DNA of 47,877 nt from the NCBI RefSeq assembly GCF_002836975.1, contig NZ_NIJK01000040.1, positions 91,624-139,500 of the forward strand, given 5' to 3'. The notes beneath the pieces are model-generated. The model was not told the DNA's origin and did no database searches. It worked only from the letters and a program-made list of their open reading frames with translations. Positions 1 to 8,553 of the stretch are shown here, in pieces. This stretch comes from Shewanella indica. Its GTDB lineage: Bacteria; Pseudomonadota; Gammaproteobacteria; Enterobacterales; Shewanellaceae. How positions within the stretch are numbered: the first letter of the stretch is position 1; the number at the start of each line of letters is the position of its first letter. Position numbers and translations under genes: made by a program.

Positions 1-28
1 AGTGTGGGGCGAAGCTCCGCGACTTTAG

Positions 29-45
29 GCCGCTGGCACAGCGGC
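29..45. repeat. GCCGCTG palindrome, copy 1
   Basis: This is a perfect 7-bp inverted repeat with a 3-nt spacer (GCA). The same palindrome recurs at 316-332 (spacer GTA, arms extended to 8 bp at 315-333) and at 804-820. It resembles the core of REP-like hairpins, but that class assignment is only inference. Confidence 0.7.
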
Positions 46-132
46 TAATATAGCTTCCAGCTAAAAGTTCCTAAGTTAGTATTGGCCGAGCTTCCGGCCA
101 CGGTGTAGTCAATCACCTGCGGTGCGCTCTCG

Positions 133-148
133 CACAGGCGATCCTGTG
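133..148. repeat. CACAG-N6-CTGTG hairpin pair, unit 1 (partner at 205-220)
   Basis: The stem is 5 bp around GCGATC. A second hairpin with the same arms but a different loop (TTCCGC) starts exactly 72 bp downstream at 205. The identical pair, with the same 72-bp offset, is at 419-434 and 491-506 in unit 2. Unit 3 keeps only the first hairpin (958-973). Confidence 0.7.
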
Positions 149-607
149 ACTCGCTGCAAGTACGTCCTTGTAAGCTCTGCCTCGCCATCCCTGGCTCGGA
201 AGGTCACAGTTCCGCCTGTGCCTGGAAATGAGGTGTATGTCTGCAGAACTCTCAAATGTTTCCAGCTACTCAGCGCTAACAGAATTGCACCAGCTCCCCT
301 TCGGTGTCGCCGAAAGCCGCTGGTACAGCGGCTATCATGGCTTTAAGCCAGAACTCACCAATAAACTTGCGTTTAGCTGCCAGCTAAACTGTAGCTCATC
401 ACCTGCGGTGCGCTCTCGCACAGGCGATCCTGTGACTCGCTGTGAACCCCTCCCTGGGCGCTCGACGAAAACGTCCCTGTTTTCGACGGTCACAGTTCCG
501 CCTGTGCCTAGAATATGGGCGTATTTCTGTGGGCATATAGGTAGCTTCAAACAAGTTAGTTCTCACAGAATTGCACCAGTCCCCCCTCGGTGTCGCCGAC
601 AGCCGTT

Positions 608-694
608 GGCGCAAATAACGTGGCTGAGGCATGGATGCCGAAGCAGCGCCAGTCGAATCAGGGATGAGCGTCTGAAGCGGTAGTTATTTGCGCC
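608..694. repeat. 12-bp inverted repeat flanking ~63 bp
   Basis: GGCGCAAATAAC at 608-619 is matched by its exact reverse complement at 683-694. The left arm belongs to the end of repeat unit 2, and a near copy (one base different) follows unit 3 at about 1061-1072. No gene lies between the arms. It could fold as a long hairpin or mark the edge of a small inserted segment. Confidence 0.6.
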
Positions 695-1161
695 ATTAGG
701 CCGAGGGGTTTTCGACACCGTGTGGGGCGGCAAGGGAGATCCAAGAGGGGATTGCTGTTGATCCCTTCTTGGTCGGGTGTGGGGCGAAGCTCCACGACTT
801 TAGGCCGCTGGCACAGCGGCTATCATAGCTTCCAGCTAAAAGTCGCTAATTAGTATTGGCAGGGCCTCCGGCGACGGATGTGTCCCATTACCTGCCGCAG
901 GGATGGGCAGGAAGCCCGAATGCAGTGAAGAACAGGATGTTAGAGAACTGCCTTATGCACAGGCGATCCTGTGACTCGCTGCAAGCACTTCAGATGTTTC
1001 AAGCTACTCAGTGCTAACAGAATTGCACCAATCCCCCTCGATGTCGCCGACAGCCGTTGGTGCAAATAACGTGGCTGAGGGCGAATACTCGCCATTAGCG
1101 AATACGCTTATGAGCGCGAGCCCCAGATGGATTTGAGTACCAAATCCGCGCGGTTGATATG

Positions 1162-1183
1162 AAAACCAAGAGAGTCCTCTTGG
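1162..1183 (-). terminator. Intrinsic terminator of the GGDEF gene
   Basis: On the minus strand a 7-bp stem (CCAAGAG/CTCTTGG) with a 4-nt loop is followed by TTTT. It lies about 75 nt past the stop of the minus-strand diguanylate cyclase gene. Confidence 0.6.
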
Positions 1184-1258
1184 TCGAGGGGCAAATCGAG
1201 GGGCACAGCGCCGCGACTTATAGTCTCGATCGCGGGCTAGTCACAATCGCCGACTGTC

Positions 1259-2146
1259 TCAGTCGCGGGTCGCGACACAATATCTATTACGGCCGGTGGC
1301 CTTGGCGCGATAAAGCGCGCGGTCGGCCTGTTCAAACAGTTGATCCTGATTTATTCCAGCGCTCCAGACGGCGATACCTATGCTGCTGGCTATGCCGTGG
1401 CGCTGAAACAGCGGCTCCTTGGTGAGCATTTCGAGCAAGCGTTCGCTCATGCGCACCGCCGACTCCAGATCGCCTTCCACCAACACCACAAACTCATCGC
1501 CGCCTATGCGAAAAGCCTGGTCGGCATTACGGATGCCACGCTTAAGCAGCTTGCCAAACTGAGTCAGCACTCTGTCGCCGAACTTGTGCCCGAGACTGTC
1601 GTTGAGCTGCTTGAAATTATCCAGGTCAAGCACCGCCAGAGATATTGGGCTGTGGGCTCGTCCGGCTCTTGCGAGCGAGGTGCGGATACACTGACCGAAA
1701 TAGTGGCGGTTGCCAAGTCCGGTCAGTGAGTCAAACATCGCCTGCTCTGACATCTGCGAATAGGCGATAGCGTTGAACAGTGGCTGCGACAGCAAAATCT
1801 CAATCTGCTCAAGTTCCGCCTGTTCTACTGGGCTCAATACTCTTTGCAGCCGGTAGAGTAACTTGGCGGTACCCAGTTTACTGACCAGTTCTCTGCTTAC
1901 TGTGCTCTGAGAGGTGCGTCCCCAATGAAATTGATGTCCTTGAACTTGTAACTGCACTCCCTGTACCGGCAAATATTGTTGTAACAGTTTGCCATAGCAG
2001 GCAAATACTGTCCGCGGATCGAGACTTGCGTGTAACCGTTGAACCGCCTGTAGCAGATCCATTCTGGGGTGGATAGCCTGAGGTTGATCAGACAGATACT
2101 GATAGTCTTCAGGGTAAAACTCTGTTGCCAGACCAAAGTCCATCAT
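1259..2146 (-). CDS. GGDEF-domain diguanylate cyclase
   Basis: This protein (295 aa) makes the second messenger c-di-GMP from two GTP. The C-terminal half is a full GGDEF domain: DSLTGLGNR opens it, the signature GGDEF is at residues 215-219, and an inhibitory I-site RNAD (206-209) sits exactly five residues before it. The enzyme should therefore be active and feedback-inhibited by c-di-GMP. The N-terminal ~120 residues have no transmembrane segment and match no sensor domain that I can name. I chose the ATG at 2144-2146 because GGAG sits seven bases before it; an ATG 45 bases upstream lacks this. The gene is divergent from the antiporter gene. Its input signal and target are unknown. Confidence 0.92.
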   Translation of the reverse strand: MMDFGLATEFYPEDYQYLSDQPQAIHPRMDLLQAVQRLHASLDPRTVFACYGKLLQQYLPVQGVQLQVQGHQFHWGRTSQSTVSRELVSKLGTAKLLYRLQRVLSPVEQAELEQIEILLSQPLFNAIAYSQMSEQAMFDSLTGLGNRHYFGQCIRTSLARAGRAHSPISLAVLDLDNFKQLNDSLGHKFGDRVLTQFGKLLKRGIRNADQAFRIGGDEFVVLVEGDLESAVRMSERLLEMLTKEPLFQRHGIASSIGIAVWSAGINQDQLFEQADRALYRAKATGRNRYCVATRD

Positions 2147-2331
2147 AAATACTCCAATAAGGCAGAACCTTTTTCTATAGTTAATCTGCAAGATTCGTGC
2201 CTGGTCGACCTTGGGCTAATTTGTATCGAGATCTCATTGAGTTAAGCTTTGTAGTGCTAAGTATATTGGGGTGACAAGTATTTGACACTGACAGAATAAT
2301 GAACTGAACCATTGATAGCGGGGGAGTGTGC

Positions 2332-4278
2332 ATGGAACATGGATTCTTTATCCAGATCCTTCTGATGCTGGTTATCGCCATAACGGCGATAGCTTTGCTC
2401 AGGCGCGTAGGCTTACCTGCTATTCTTGCTTATCTGTTGACCGGGGTTATCAGTGGCCCCTCGGGATTCAACTGGTTCTCGCAGCACCAGATGCAATCGG
2501 TAGCCGAACTTGGGGTGGTACTGCTGATGTTTACCCTGGGACTGGAATTTTCCGTCCCCAGGCTCTGGGCCATGCGCCGCACTGTATTTGGCCTCGGCAG
2601 CGCTCAGGTGGTATTGACCACCTTGCTGGCCATGGGGGCCGGATTACTCTTTATCAGCGACGTGACTCAGGCGCTGGTGATAGGTTCAGTGACGGCTTTG
2701 TCTTCCACCGCCATAGTGCTGAAACTGCTTAACGACAAGGGCTGGCTCAAGCGCCGCCATGGCGAACTGTCGGTCAGTGTGTTGCTGTTCCAGGACTTAG
2801 CTGTAGTGCCCTTGCTTATTCTGCTGCCTTTGCTGGCCGATGGCAGCGAGTCTTTGACTGTCCTGCAGCTTGGGACTGCGCTGGGGAAGGGGGTCCTGGC
2901 CTTTATTGTGTTGATGGCCTTTGGTAAGTGGGCCCTGCCCAAACTGTTTGATGAAGTTGCCCGTTCCCGCTCCAACGAGCTGTTTGTGTTGTCGACTCTG
3001 GTAGTCGCGCTCTTGACCGGTGCCTTTACCCAATGGTTGGGGTTGTCCATGGCATTGGGGGCCTTTATGGCCGGGATGCTTCTGGGGGAGAGTCAGTACC
3101 GGCGCCAGCTGGAGGCGGATATTCGCCCGTTTCGGGACCTCTTGATGGGACTGTTCTTTATCTCTATTGGTATGTTGCTCGACTTCAGTCTGGTATTGGC
3201 CTATTGGTGGCAAATCTTGCTGTTGCTGTTGGCTGTTATAGTCGGTAAGACAGTTATTGTCTTTGCTTTGCTGAGGTTGGTTAAAGAGCCTTTTCGGGTA
3301 GCCATGTCTACCGGCCTCAGCCTGGCACAGGTGGGAGAGTTTTCATTCGTGGTGCTGGCACTGGCAGTGAGTTATCAATTGTTGGCGCCCAGTGTCAGTA
3401 ACACTTTGGTGATGGTGGCCGTACTGTCGATGGCGCTGGCACCGGCATTGGTGCGTCATAGCATAGACATAGCCAGGCTGTTGCAGGGCCTTAAACCCAG
3501 GCCGGAACCGGCAGAAAACCTGCCGCCTTTGGATCCCCAGCAAGATCTGGTTCTGCTGCTGGGTTATGGCCGGGTTGGGCAGACCATAGGGCGGTTTCTC
3601 AAGGCCGAAGCTATCCCTTTTATTGCCCTCGACCGGGATCCCTCCCGGGTTGCCGAGGCGCGCCGGGCCGGTGAGCCTGTGTATTTCGGCGATGCTTGTA
3701 AGCGCAGTTTGCTCAAACAAGCCAATGTGCGCCACGCCAAGAGCATAGTGCTGACCTTTTGTGAGCAGCCGCAGTTGGAAGAGGCCTTGGTGCTGTGCCG
3801 GCAATTGGCACCCGAAGCGCGGATCATGGTGCGCACCCGGGATGACAGCGAGCTTGAGCAACTGGAGCAGGCCGGTGCCAGTCAGGTTATTCCGGAAACT
3901 CTGGAAGGCAGCTTGATGCTGGTATCTCAGGTGTTGTATCAGTCAGGGGTCCCTTTGTCGCGGATCCTCAAACGGCTGGAGTCGGAGCGGCGCAATCACT
4001 ATCAGTATCTGCACGGTTTCTTTTCCGGTGAGGAAGCCGACTTCTCTCTCGAGCTACTGCATGCAGTGGCTTTGCCAAGAGGCGCCAGCGCCGTGGGGAA
4101 ATTCAGTGCCGAGATCCCCTGGCAACAGCTCAGGGTGGAACTGAGAGCAGTGCGCCGCGGCGGCAGGGAGTACGAGCCGCCGGATGAAGATTGGCAGTTT
4201 CGCGCCGGTGATACCTTGCTTATTCGCGGCAAGCCCAGAAGGGTGGAGAAAGCCGAAGTTATTTTGCTTCAAGGCTGA
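2332..4278 (+). CDS. CPA2-family monovalent cation:proton antiporter with RCK (TrkA-N/TrkA-C) domains
   Basis: This 648-aa inner-membrane protein exchanges K+ or Na+ for H+ (inferred from the KefB/KefC/YbaL family). The first ~380 residues form about 12-13 hydrophobic segments, with the family signatures GVVLLMFTLGLEFS and LSLAQVGEFSFVV. A cytoplasmic NAD-binding RCK domain follows, with GYGRVG near residue 410. The C-terminus has a TrkA-C like domain (FRAGDTLLIRG), which KefB and KefC themselves lack, so this is closer to the general CPA2 group than to the glutathione-gated Kef channels. The ATG at 2332 has GGGGGAG six bases upstream; a GTG at 2326 would overlap that site. No kefF/kefG partner is adjacent. 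The substrate ion cannot be read from the sequence. Confidence 0.9.
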   Translation: MEHGFFIQILLMLVIAITAIALLRRVGLPAILAYLLTGVISGPSGFNWFSQHQMQSVAELGVVLLMFTLGLEFSVPRLWAMRRTVFGLGSAQVVLTTLLAMGAGLLFISDVTQALVIGSVTALSSTAIVLKLLNDKGWLKRRHGELSVSVLLFQDLAVVPLLILLPLLADGSESLTVLQLGTALGKGVLAFIVLMAFGKWALPKLFDEVARSRSNELFVLSTLVVALLTGAFTQWLGLSMALGAFMAGMLLGESQYRRQLEADIRPFRDLLMGLFFISIGMLLDFSLVLAYWWQILLLLLAVIVGKTVIVFALLRLVKEPFRVAMSTGLSLAQVGEFSFVVLALAVSYQLLAPSVSNTLVMVAVLSMALAPALVRHSIDIARLLQGLKPRPEPAENLPPLDPQQDLVLLLGYGRVGQTIGRFLKAEAIPFIALDRDPSRVAEARRAGEPVYFGDACKRSLLKQANVRHAKSIVLTFCEQPQLEEALVLCRQLAPEARIMVRTRDDSELEQLEQAGASQVIPETLEGSLMLVSQVLYQSGVPLSRILKRLESERRNHYQYLHGFFSGEEADFSLELLHAVALPRGASAVGKFSAEIPWQQLRVELRAVRRGGREYEPPDEDWQFRAGDTLLIRGKPRRVEKAEVILLQG

Positions 4279-4434
4279 TTACCCGGCCGCTGGCGTTGGT
4301 TTTATTTGCACTTTAAATGGGGTACTCTGCGACCTTTGTGGAGCTGAATGCCGGGAAGGACAGCTTGGCTGCATGTTGCAGCGACTTTTCCTGAATAAGC
4401 GCAAACCCGAGTGACTTACAAGGAGTTGGCAACC

Positions 4435-5373
4435 GTGACCCATGACAGTAATCATGGCCTCGATATCTCGTTCGAGGAACTGTTTGAGATTTTGACTTCT
4501 ACCCAGCAGCTGCTGTTTTGCCGTGATGGCGATGTGCCGCTGATCCTGCCGGTGAATATCGATGGCAATGAACAGGCCAGTCATTGTTATGCCTACCTTC
4601 CCATGATGGATGAGCCTGAGGCGAGTCGGGTGCTTGCAGAGAATCTTAAACAACCGGATGATTACTATCTCAAACCCATTCATTGGCAACGGCTTATTCT
4701 GACCGCTCATATCAATGAAGTGCTGTTGCTGGATCTGGCGGGCAAACTCGTGCTGCCGCTGGAAGATCAGCAAGCCTACCTGAGCTATATGGCGGCGCGC
4801 CTCAATGGTGAAGACTGCGTGCTGCGGGTCAACAATGTGGAAATCAGCCCTTGGCTCACCGGAGAGGCCGACGCCTGGGAACTGGTGGAAGCACTGTTTG
4901 CCCGTCACGCCTCACTCAAGGGGATCTGGCTGGCCGACTGTCTGTGGCAACACGCCGAAGGCAAACCCGGTAAGCTGGTAATTCTCGATGCCGAGCTGGC
5001 CAGCTACGAGATGTCGACCGCCTTGCAGGATCAGGCCAAGGCGCTGGGTTATACACTTGTCCAACTGAGAGATTTGACCCTGGATTATCAGTTGGATGCG
5101 CTGACCATACTGCCGCCGCTGGTGAGCCGAAGTGATGCGGGGGAAGTGCGTCTCTATGTCGGCGACCCGAACCAGCCCTTTATTCCGTTTCAGCGCCACC
5201 AGATAGTGCAAACCATAGTCGACAACCAAGAGAGCGGTTCCCATGGTTTACAGCAGGGGGCTGAGAATATAACCGTGACCGCCAATGAGCGGCAGCAAGG
5301 TTCTACACCAACCTTTGCTGTGACTCTGGTCTCAGTGTTGCTGGTGGTGGCCTTACTTATCTTTTTCGCCTGA
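4435..5373 (+). CDS. Tail-anchored protein of unknown function
   Basis: I do not recognise this 312-aa protein. The bulk is soluble, acidic and of mixed alpha/beta character. The last ~20 residues are a single hydrophobic helix (FAVTLVSVLLVVALLIFFA) ending at the C-terminus, so it is probably a tail-anchored inner-membrane protein facing the cytoplasm. A linker rich in Gln, Ser, Gly and Thr (about 265-290) precedes the helix. I chose GTG at 4435, which has AGGAG nine bases upstream; an in-frame GTG at 4411 has no such site. It follows the antiporter gene on the same strand after ~155 bp and converges with the patatin gene, with 7 bp between the stops. Confidence 0.75.
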   Translation: MTHDSNHGLDISFEELFEILTSTQQLLFCRDGDVPLILPVNIDGNEQASHCYAYLPMMDEPEASRVLAENLKQPDDYYLKPIHWQRLILTAHINEVLLLDLAGKLVLPLEDQQAYLSYMAARLNGEDCVLRVNNVEISPWLTGEADAWELVEALFARHASLKGIWLADCLWQHAEGKPGKLVILDAELASYEMSTALQDQAKALGYTLVQLRDLTLDYQLDALTILPPLVSRSDAGEVRLYVGDPNQPFIPFQRHQIVQTIVDNQESGSHGLQQGAENITVTANERQQGSTPTFAVTLVSVLLVVALLIFFA

Positions 5374-5380
5374 TCCATGC

Positions 5381-6505
5381 TCAACTGATATCGAAAAAAG
5401 CTTTCAATTCATCAATCTGACACATGGCGTCCTGATAACCCAAATCTATCAGGGCGCCTGTGTAGGCGTTCTCAAACAGCAGATAAGACACAATACTGGT
5501 GTCCGACTGGCTGTCTATACCAATCAAAGCCAGCAGCCGGCGAATGGCGAAGGGCATCTCTTGATAGTAACGCTTGGCCAGCTCACTGAGATCTTCACTG
5601 GGTTTAATCACCAAGGTATCAATCGGCCTCAAATCCAACTGTTGGCGGCTCTGTTCCGGCACCAGCGCCAGAGTGCTGTTGATGCGCCTGAGCCGCTCCA
5701 GATCTGAGTTAAGGGTATCGGAAAATATGGTATCCAGCAGATGACCGGCAATGGTGGCCGTCTTGGGATGATAATCCAGTTCAACGGGCGTGTTCTTGTG
5801 TGGGCTGTCCAGGTTGATCACCATGATCCGCTTGGCGCCCAGATGTATCGGGCTGGACAGTGGTGCCAATTGATGCACTGAGCCATCGCCATAGTAAGAC
5901 TGGGACAGCTTAATTGAGGGGAACACCAAAGGAATGGCGGAGCTGGCCATCAGGTGCTCTGTGTGCAGCCGGGTGCGCTCGCCGCTGCGTCTGGCTCTTT
6001 GCCAGTTTTCCAATTCCTTGTGGGCCTGAAAGAAGGTCACGGAGCGGGAGCTGTTGTAGCAGGAGGTGTCTATGCTCAGTGCCATCAGGGAGCCGCCGCG
6101 GATATTGCGATCGATTCGCTCGAAGTTAATCAGCTCATTGAGCAGTTGCCGCAAGGGTTCATTGTCCAGCAAACTGCCGGCGTCGGTATTGACCAGATCC
6201 CCCTGCATGCCACGAAGGGCCATCTTGGCCAGGTGTGCCAGCACGCCGGTATTGGAGGCGCGGTAGACTCTCTCTGTGTGGATATTACGCCAGATCCACT
6301 CCAGCTTTCTCAGCCCCAGATGAAAACAGGATGCATGGGTGGCGATAGCGGTGCCATTGATGGCTCCGGCCGAAGTGCCGCAAACAATCTTGAATGGAAT
6401 GGCGTGATTGCGGGGATAAAACTGCACCAGTGCCTTGAGCACCCCAACCTGATAGGCCGCCCTGGCACCACCGCCCCCCAACACCAAAGCCCTGCTTTCC
6501 GGCAC
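5381..6505 (-). CDS. Patatin-like phospholipase
   Basis: A 374-aa lipid acyl hydrolase of the patatin family, which uses a Ser-Asp dyad. The oxyanion loop GGGGARAAYQVG is at residues 10-21, the nucleophile elbow GTSAG puts Ser at 45, and the catalytic Asp is at 207 in YYGDGS. All key residues are present. There is no signal peptide, so it is probably cytoplasmic or membrane-associated. I prefer the GTG start at 6503-6505: a strong AAAGGAGG lies just upstream, whereas the ATG 30 bases earlier would place that site inside the gene. The C-terminal ~120 residues extend past the patatin core and have no clear domain. Substrate unknown. Confidence 0.9.
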   Translation of the reverse strand: MPESRALVLGGGGARAAYQVGVLKALVQFYPRNHAIPFKIVCGTSAGAINGTAIATHASCFHLGLRKLEWIWRNIHTERVYRASNTGVLAHLAKMALRGMQGDLVNTDAGSLLDNEPLRQLLNELINFERIDRNIRGGSLMALSIDTSCYNSSRSVTFFQAHKELENWQRARRSGERTRLHTEHLMASSAIPLVFPSIKLSQSYYGDGSVHQLAPLSSPIHLGAKRIMVINLDSPHKNTPVELDYHPKTATIAGHLLDTIFSDTLNSDLERLRRINSTLALVPEQSRQQLDLRPIDTLVIKPSEDLSELAKRYYQEMPFAIRRLLALIGIDSQSDTSIVSYLLFENAYTGALIDLGYQDAMCQIDELKAFFDIS

Positions 6506-6619
6506 AGTGCCTCCTTTGCTAAAGCCCAAAACCATAAGAGAATGCCAAGGTATTATTTTGCAGACACTGCTTGGCTATCTCAGTTTAACTCTAGTTGGCT
6601 TTACTGTGGTCGGAGAAGC

Positions 6620-6644
6620 AAAAACCGCCCTGAGGCGGTTTTTT
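6620..6644 (-). terminator. Intrinsic terminator after dxs
   Basis: AAAAACCGCC-CTGA-GGCGGTTTTT is a perfect stem with A/T tracts on both sides. It sits 22 nt past the dxs stop on the minus strand and would also stop plus-strand transcripts. Confidence 0.88.
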
Positions 6645-6666
6645 ATAATGATAGCGGATGCTTATC

Positions 6667-8532
6667 TTATGCGAACCGGTTTTGGATCTGCTCGAGAATG
6701 CCACTGGCATCCAGCTTGAGCTCAGTCAGTATCTCTTCCGGTGAGCCGTGCTTGATAAATTCATCCGGCAGGCCAATTTGCAACACAGGCTTGCAGATCC
6801 CCTGGCTGGCCAGATACTCGAGCACGCCACTGCCGGCGCCGCCCATGATGGCGTTTTCTTCCACAGTTACCAGCAAGTCATGATTGGCGGCCAGTTCCTT
6901 GATCAAATCTTCATCCAAGGGTTTGACAAAGCGCATATCGGCGACTGTGGCATCCAGGCTTTCAGCGGCTTCCAGGCTGGCAGCCAGGGTAGTGCCGAAG
7001 TTGAGAATGGCAATCTGTTTGCCCTGGCGTCTGACAAGGCCTTTACCTATCGCCATGGCCGTCATCTCTTCAATCTGCTCGGCGCCGGTTGCATTGCCGC
7101 GAGGGTAGCGCACTGCGCTTGGGCCCTTGTCGTAGCAGTAGCCGGTGTAAAGCATCTGCCGACACTCGTTTTCATCGGATGGCGCCATTATCACCATGTT
7201 GGGTACGCAGCGCAGATAGCTGAGATCGAAGGCACCCTGATGGGTTGGGCCATCGGCGCCCACAATGCCGCCACGGTCAATGGCAAACAGCACAGGCAGG
7301 CGCTGCAGTGCCACATCGTGGATCAACTGATCATAGCCGCGCTGCAGGAAGGTGGAGTAAATGGCCACTACCGGTTTATAGCCTTCACAGGCAAAGCCTG
7401 CGCCTAAGGTCACAGCATGTTGCTCGGCGATGGCGGCATCGAAGTATTGCTCGGGGAATTTCTGGGAGAACTCCACCATGCCGGAGCCTTCACGCATGGC
7501 CGGGGTGATCCCCAGTACCTTGTCATCCTTGGCGGCGATGTCGCACAACCATTTGCCGAACACCTGGGAAAAACTGGGTTTCCCGGGTTTGGTGACCGGT
7601 TTGCAAAATTGTGAAGGGTCAAACTTGGGCACCGCATGCCAGCCGATGGGATCTTTCTCTGCAGGCTCATAACCTTTGCCTTTCTTGGTCATGATATGCA
7701 GTACCTGCGGCCCCTTGAGGCTGCGCATGTTACGCAGGGTTTCCACCAGCGCATCCACATCGTGGCCATCGATAGGGCCTATGTAGTTGAATCCCAGCTC
7801 TTCAAAAAGGGTTCCCGGAACCACCATGCCTTTAAGGTGTTCCTCGGTGCGGCGCGCCATCTCTTTGATGACGGGCATGCCCTTGAGTACCTTCTTGCCG
7901 CCCTCACGTATTGTGGTGTAGAAGCGACCGGACATCAGTTGTGCCAGGTGGTTGTTGAGGGCGCCAACGTTTTCCGAGATAGACATCTCGTTGTCGTTGA
8001 GCACCATCAGCATGTCTTTGTGCAGATCGCCGGCGTGATTCATGGCTTCAAATACCATGCCGCCCGTCATGGCGCCATCGCCTATCACGGCCACCACTTT
8101 ACGGCCGGCTTGCTCTTTATCGGCGGCGACGGCCATTGCCAGCGCGGCGGAAATTGAGGTGCCTGAGTGACCAACACTGAAGGTGTCGTATTCACTCTCT
8201 TCCCGCCAAGGGAAAGGATGCAGACCGCCTTTTTGGCGTATGGTAGGCATGCGATCGCGACGACCGGTAAGGATCTTGTGCGGATAGGCTTGATGACCCA
8301 CATCCCAGACCAGGCGGTCAAAAGGGGTGTTGTAGACATAATGCAGCGCCACGGTCAGTTCGACCGTACCTAAGCCAGAGGCAAAGTGACCGCTCGACAT
8401 GCCCACAGATTTTAATAAAAACTCCCTGAGCTCGTCGGCCAGCTGAGGGAGCAGGCTTTGTGGAAGTTGACGTAACTCTTCCGGGGTATTGGCCTGTGCC
8501 AGCACAGGAAACTGAGTGATATCCAGACTCAT
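6667..8532 (-). CDS. dxs: 1-deoxy-D-xylulose-5-phosphate synthase
   Basis: Dxs condenses pyruvate and glyceraldehyde 3-phosphate to DXP, the first step of the MEP isoprenoid pathway and a feeder for thiamine and pyridoxal synthesis. It is a cytoplasmic thiamine-diphosphate enzyme. The 621 aa match the usual length. The N-terminal domain has [18 protein letters not shown] and the ThDP/Mg motif GDGAMTGG (151-158) with NDNEMS about 27 residues later. The central pyrimidine-binding domain has [13 protein letters not shown], which contains the catalytic Glu. A transketolase C-terminal domain closes it. It is the last gene of xseB-ispA-dxs, 21 bp after ispA, and is followed by a strong terminator. 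Confidence 0.98.
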   Translation of the reverse strand: MSLDITQFPVLAQANTPEELRQLPQSLLPQLADELREFLLKSVGMSSGHFASGLGTVELTVALHYVYNTPFDRLVWDVGHQAYPHKILTGRRDRMPTIRQKGGLHPFPWREESEYDTFSVGHSGTSISAALAMAVAADKEQAGRKVVAVIGDGAMTGGMVFEAMNHAGDLHKDMLMVLNDNEMSISENVGALNNHLAQLMSGRFYTTIREGGKKVLKGMPVIKEMARRTEEHLKGMVVPGTLFEELGFNYIGPIDGHDVDALVETLRNMRSLKGPQVLHIMTKKGKGYEPAEKDPIGWHAVPKFDPSQFCKPVTKPGKPSFSQVFGKWLCDIAAKDDKVLGITPAMREGSGMVEFSQKFPEQYFDAAIAEQHAVTLGAGFACEGYKPVVAIYSTFLQRGYDQLIHDVALQRLPVLFAIDRGGIVGADGPTHQGAFDLSYLRCVPNMVIMAPSDENECRQMLYTGYCYDKGPSAVRYPRGNATGAEQIEEMTAMAIGKGLVRRQGKQIAILNFGTTLAASLEAAESLDATVADMRFVKPLDEDLIKELAANHDLLVTVEENAIMGGAGSGVLEYLASQGICKPVLQIGLPDEFIKHGSPEEILTELKLDASGILEQIQNRFA

Positions 8533-8553
8533 AACGAGATACTTTGTCTCTTT

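Larger units (their letters stand above)
1..1081. repeat. Imperfect tandem repeat array, ~286 bp period, non-coding
   Basis: Three related units are visible. Unit 1 (about 2-288) and unit 2 (about 288-575) are collinear and offset by 286-287 bp. The same short blocks recur at 133 and 419, 205 and 491, and 279 and 565. Unit 3 starts near 777 and lacks about 87 bp in its middle. Between units 2 and 3 lies unrelated filler (about 630-776). Each unit carries a GCCGCTG-N3-CAGCGGC palindrome (29-45, 316-332, 804-820), CACAG-N6-CTGTG hairpins, and a block beginning ACAGAATTGCACCA. Reading frames across the repeats look spurious: they are rich in Arg, Pro, Ser and Cys and match no family I know. The array starts at the window edge, so it probably continues to the left. 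Its function is unknown. Confidence 0.8.

Noticed and set aside
228..683. 151-codon open frame on the plus strand in the repeat array
   Set aside because: It spans the tandem repeat units, is rich in Arg, Pro, Ser and Cys, has no ribosome binding site and repeats itself because of the DNA repeat. It looks like a by-product of the array.
741..772. Hairpin as a terminator
   Set aside because: The stem is good (11 of 12 pairs), but there is no T tract on either strand and no gene ends nearby.
1..1081. CRISPR array
   Set aside because: The repeats are long (286 bp), divergent and only three in number, without short identical repeats or regular spacers, and no cas genes are present.
5954..6883. 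309-codon open frame on the plus strand
   Set aside because: It lies antisense to both the patatin gene and the end of dxs and crosses the dxs terminator; no domain is visible.
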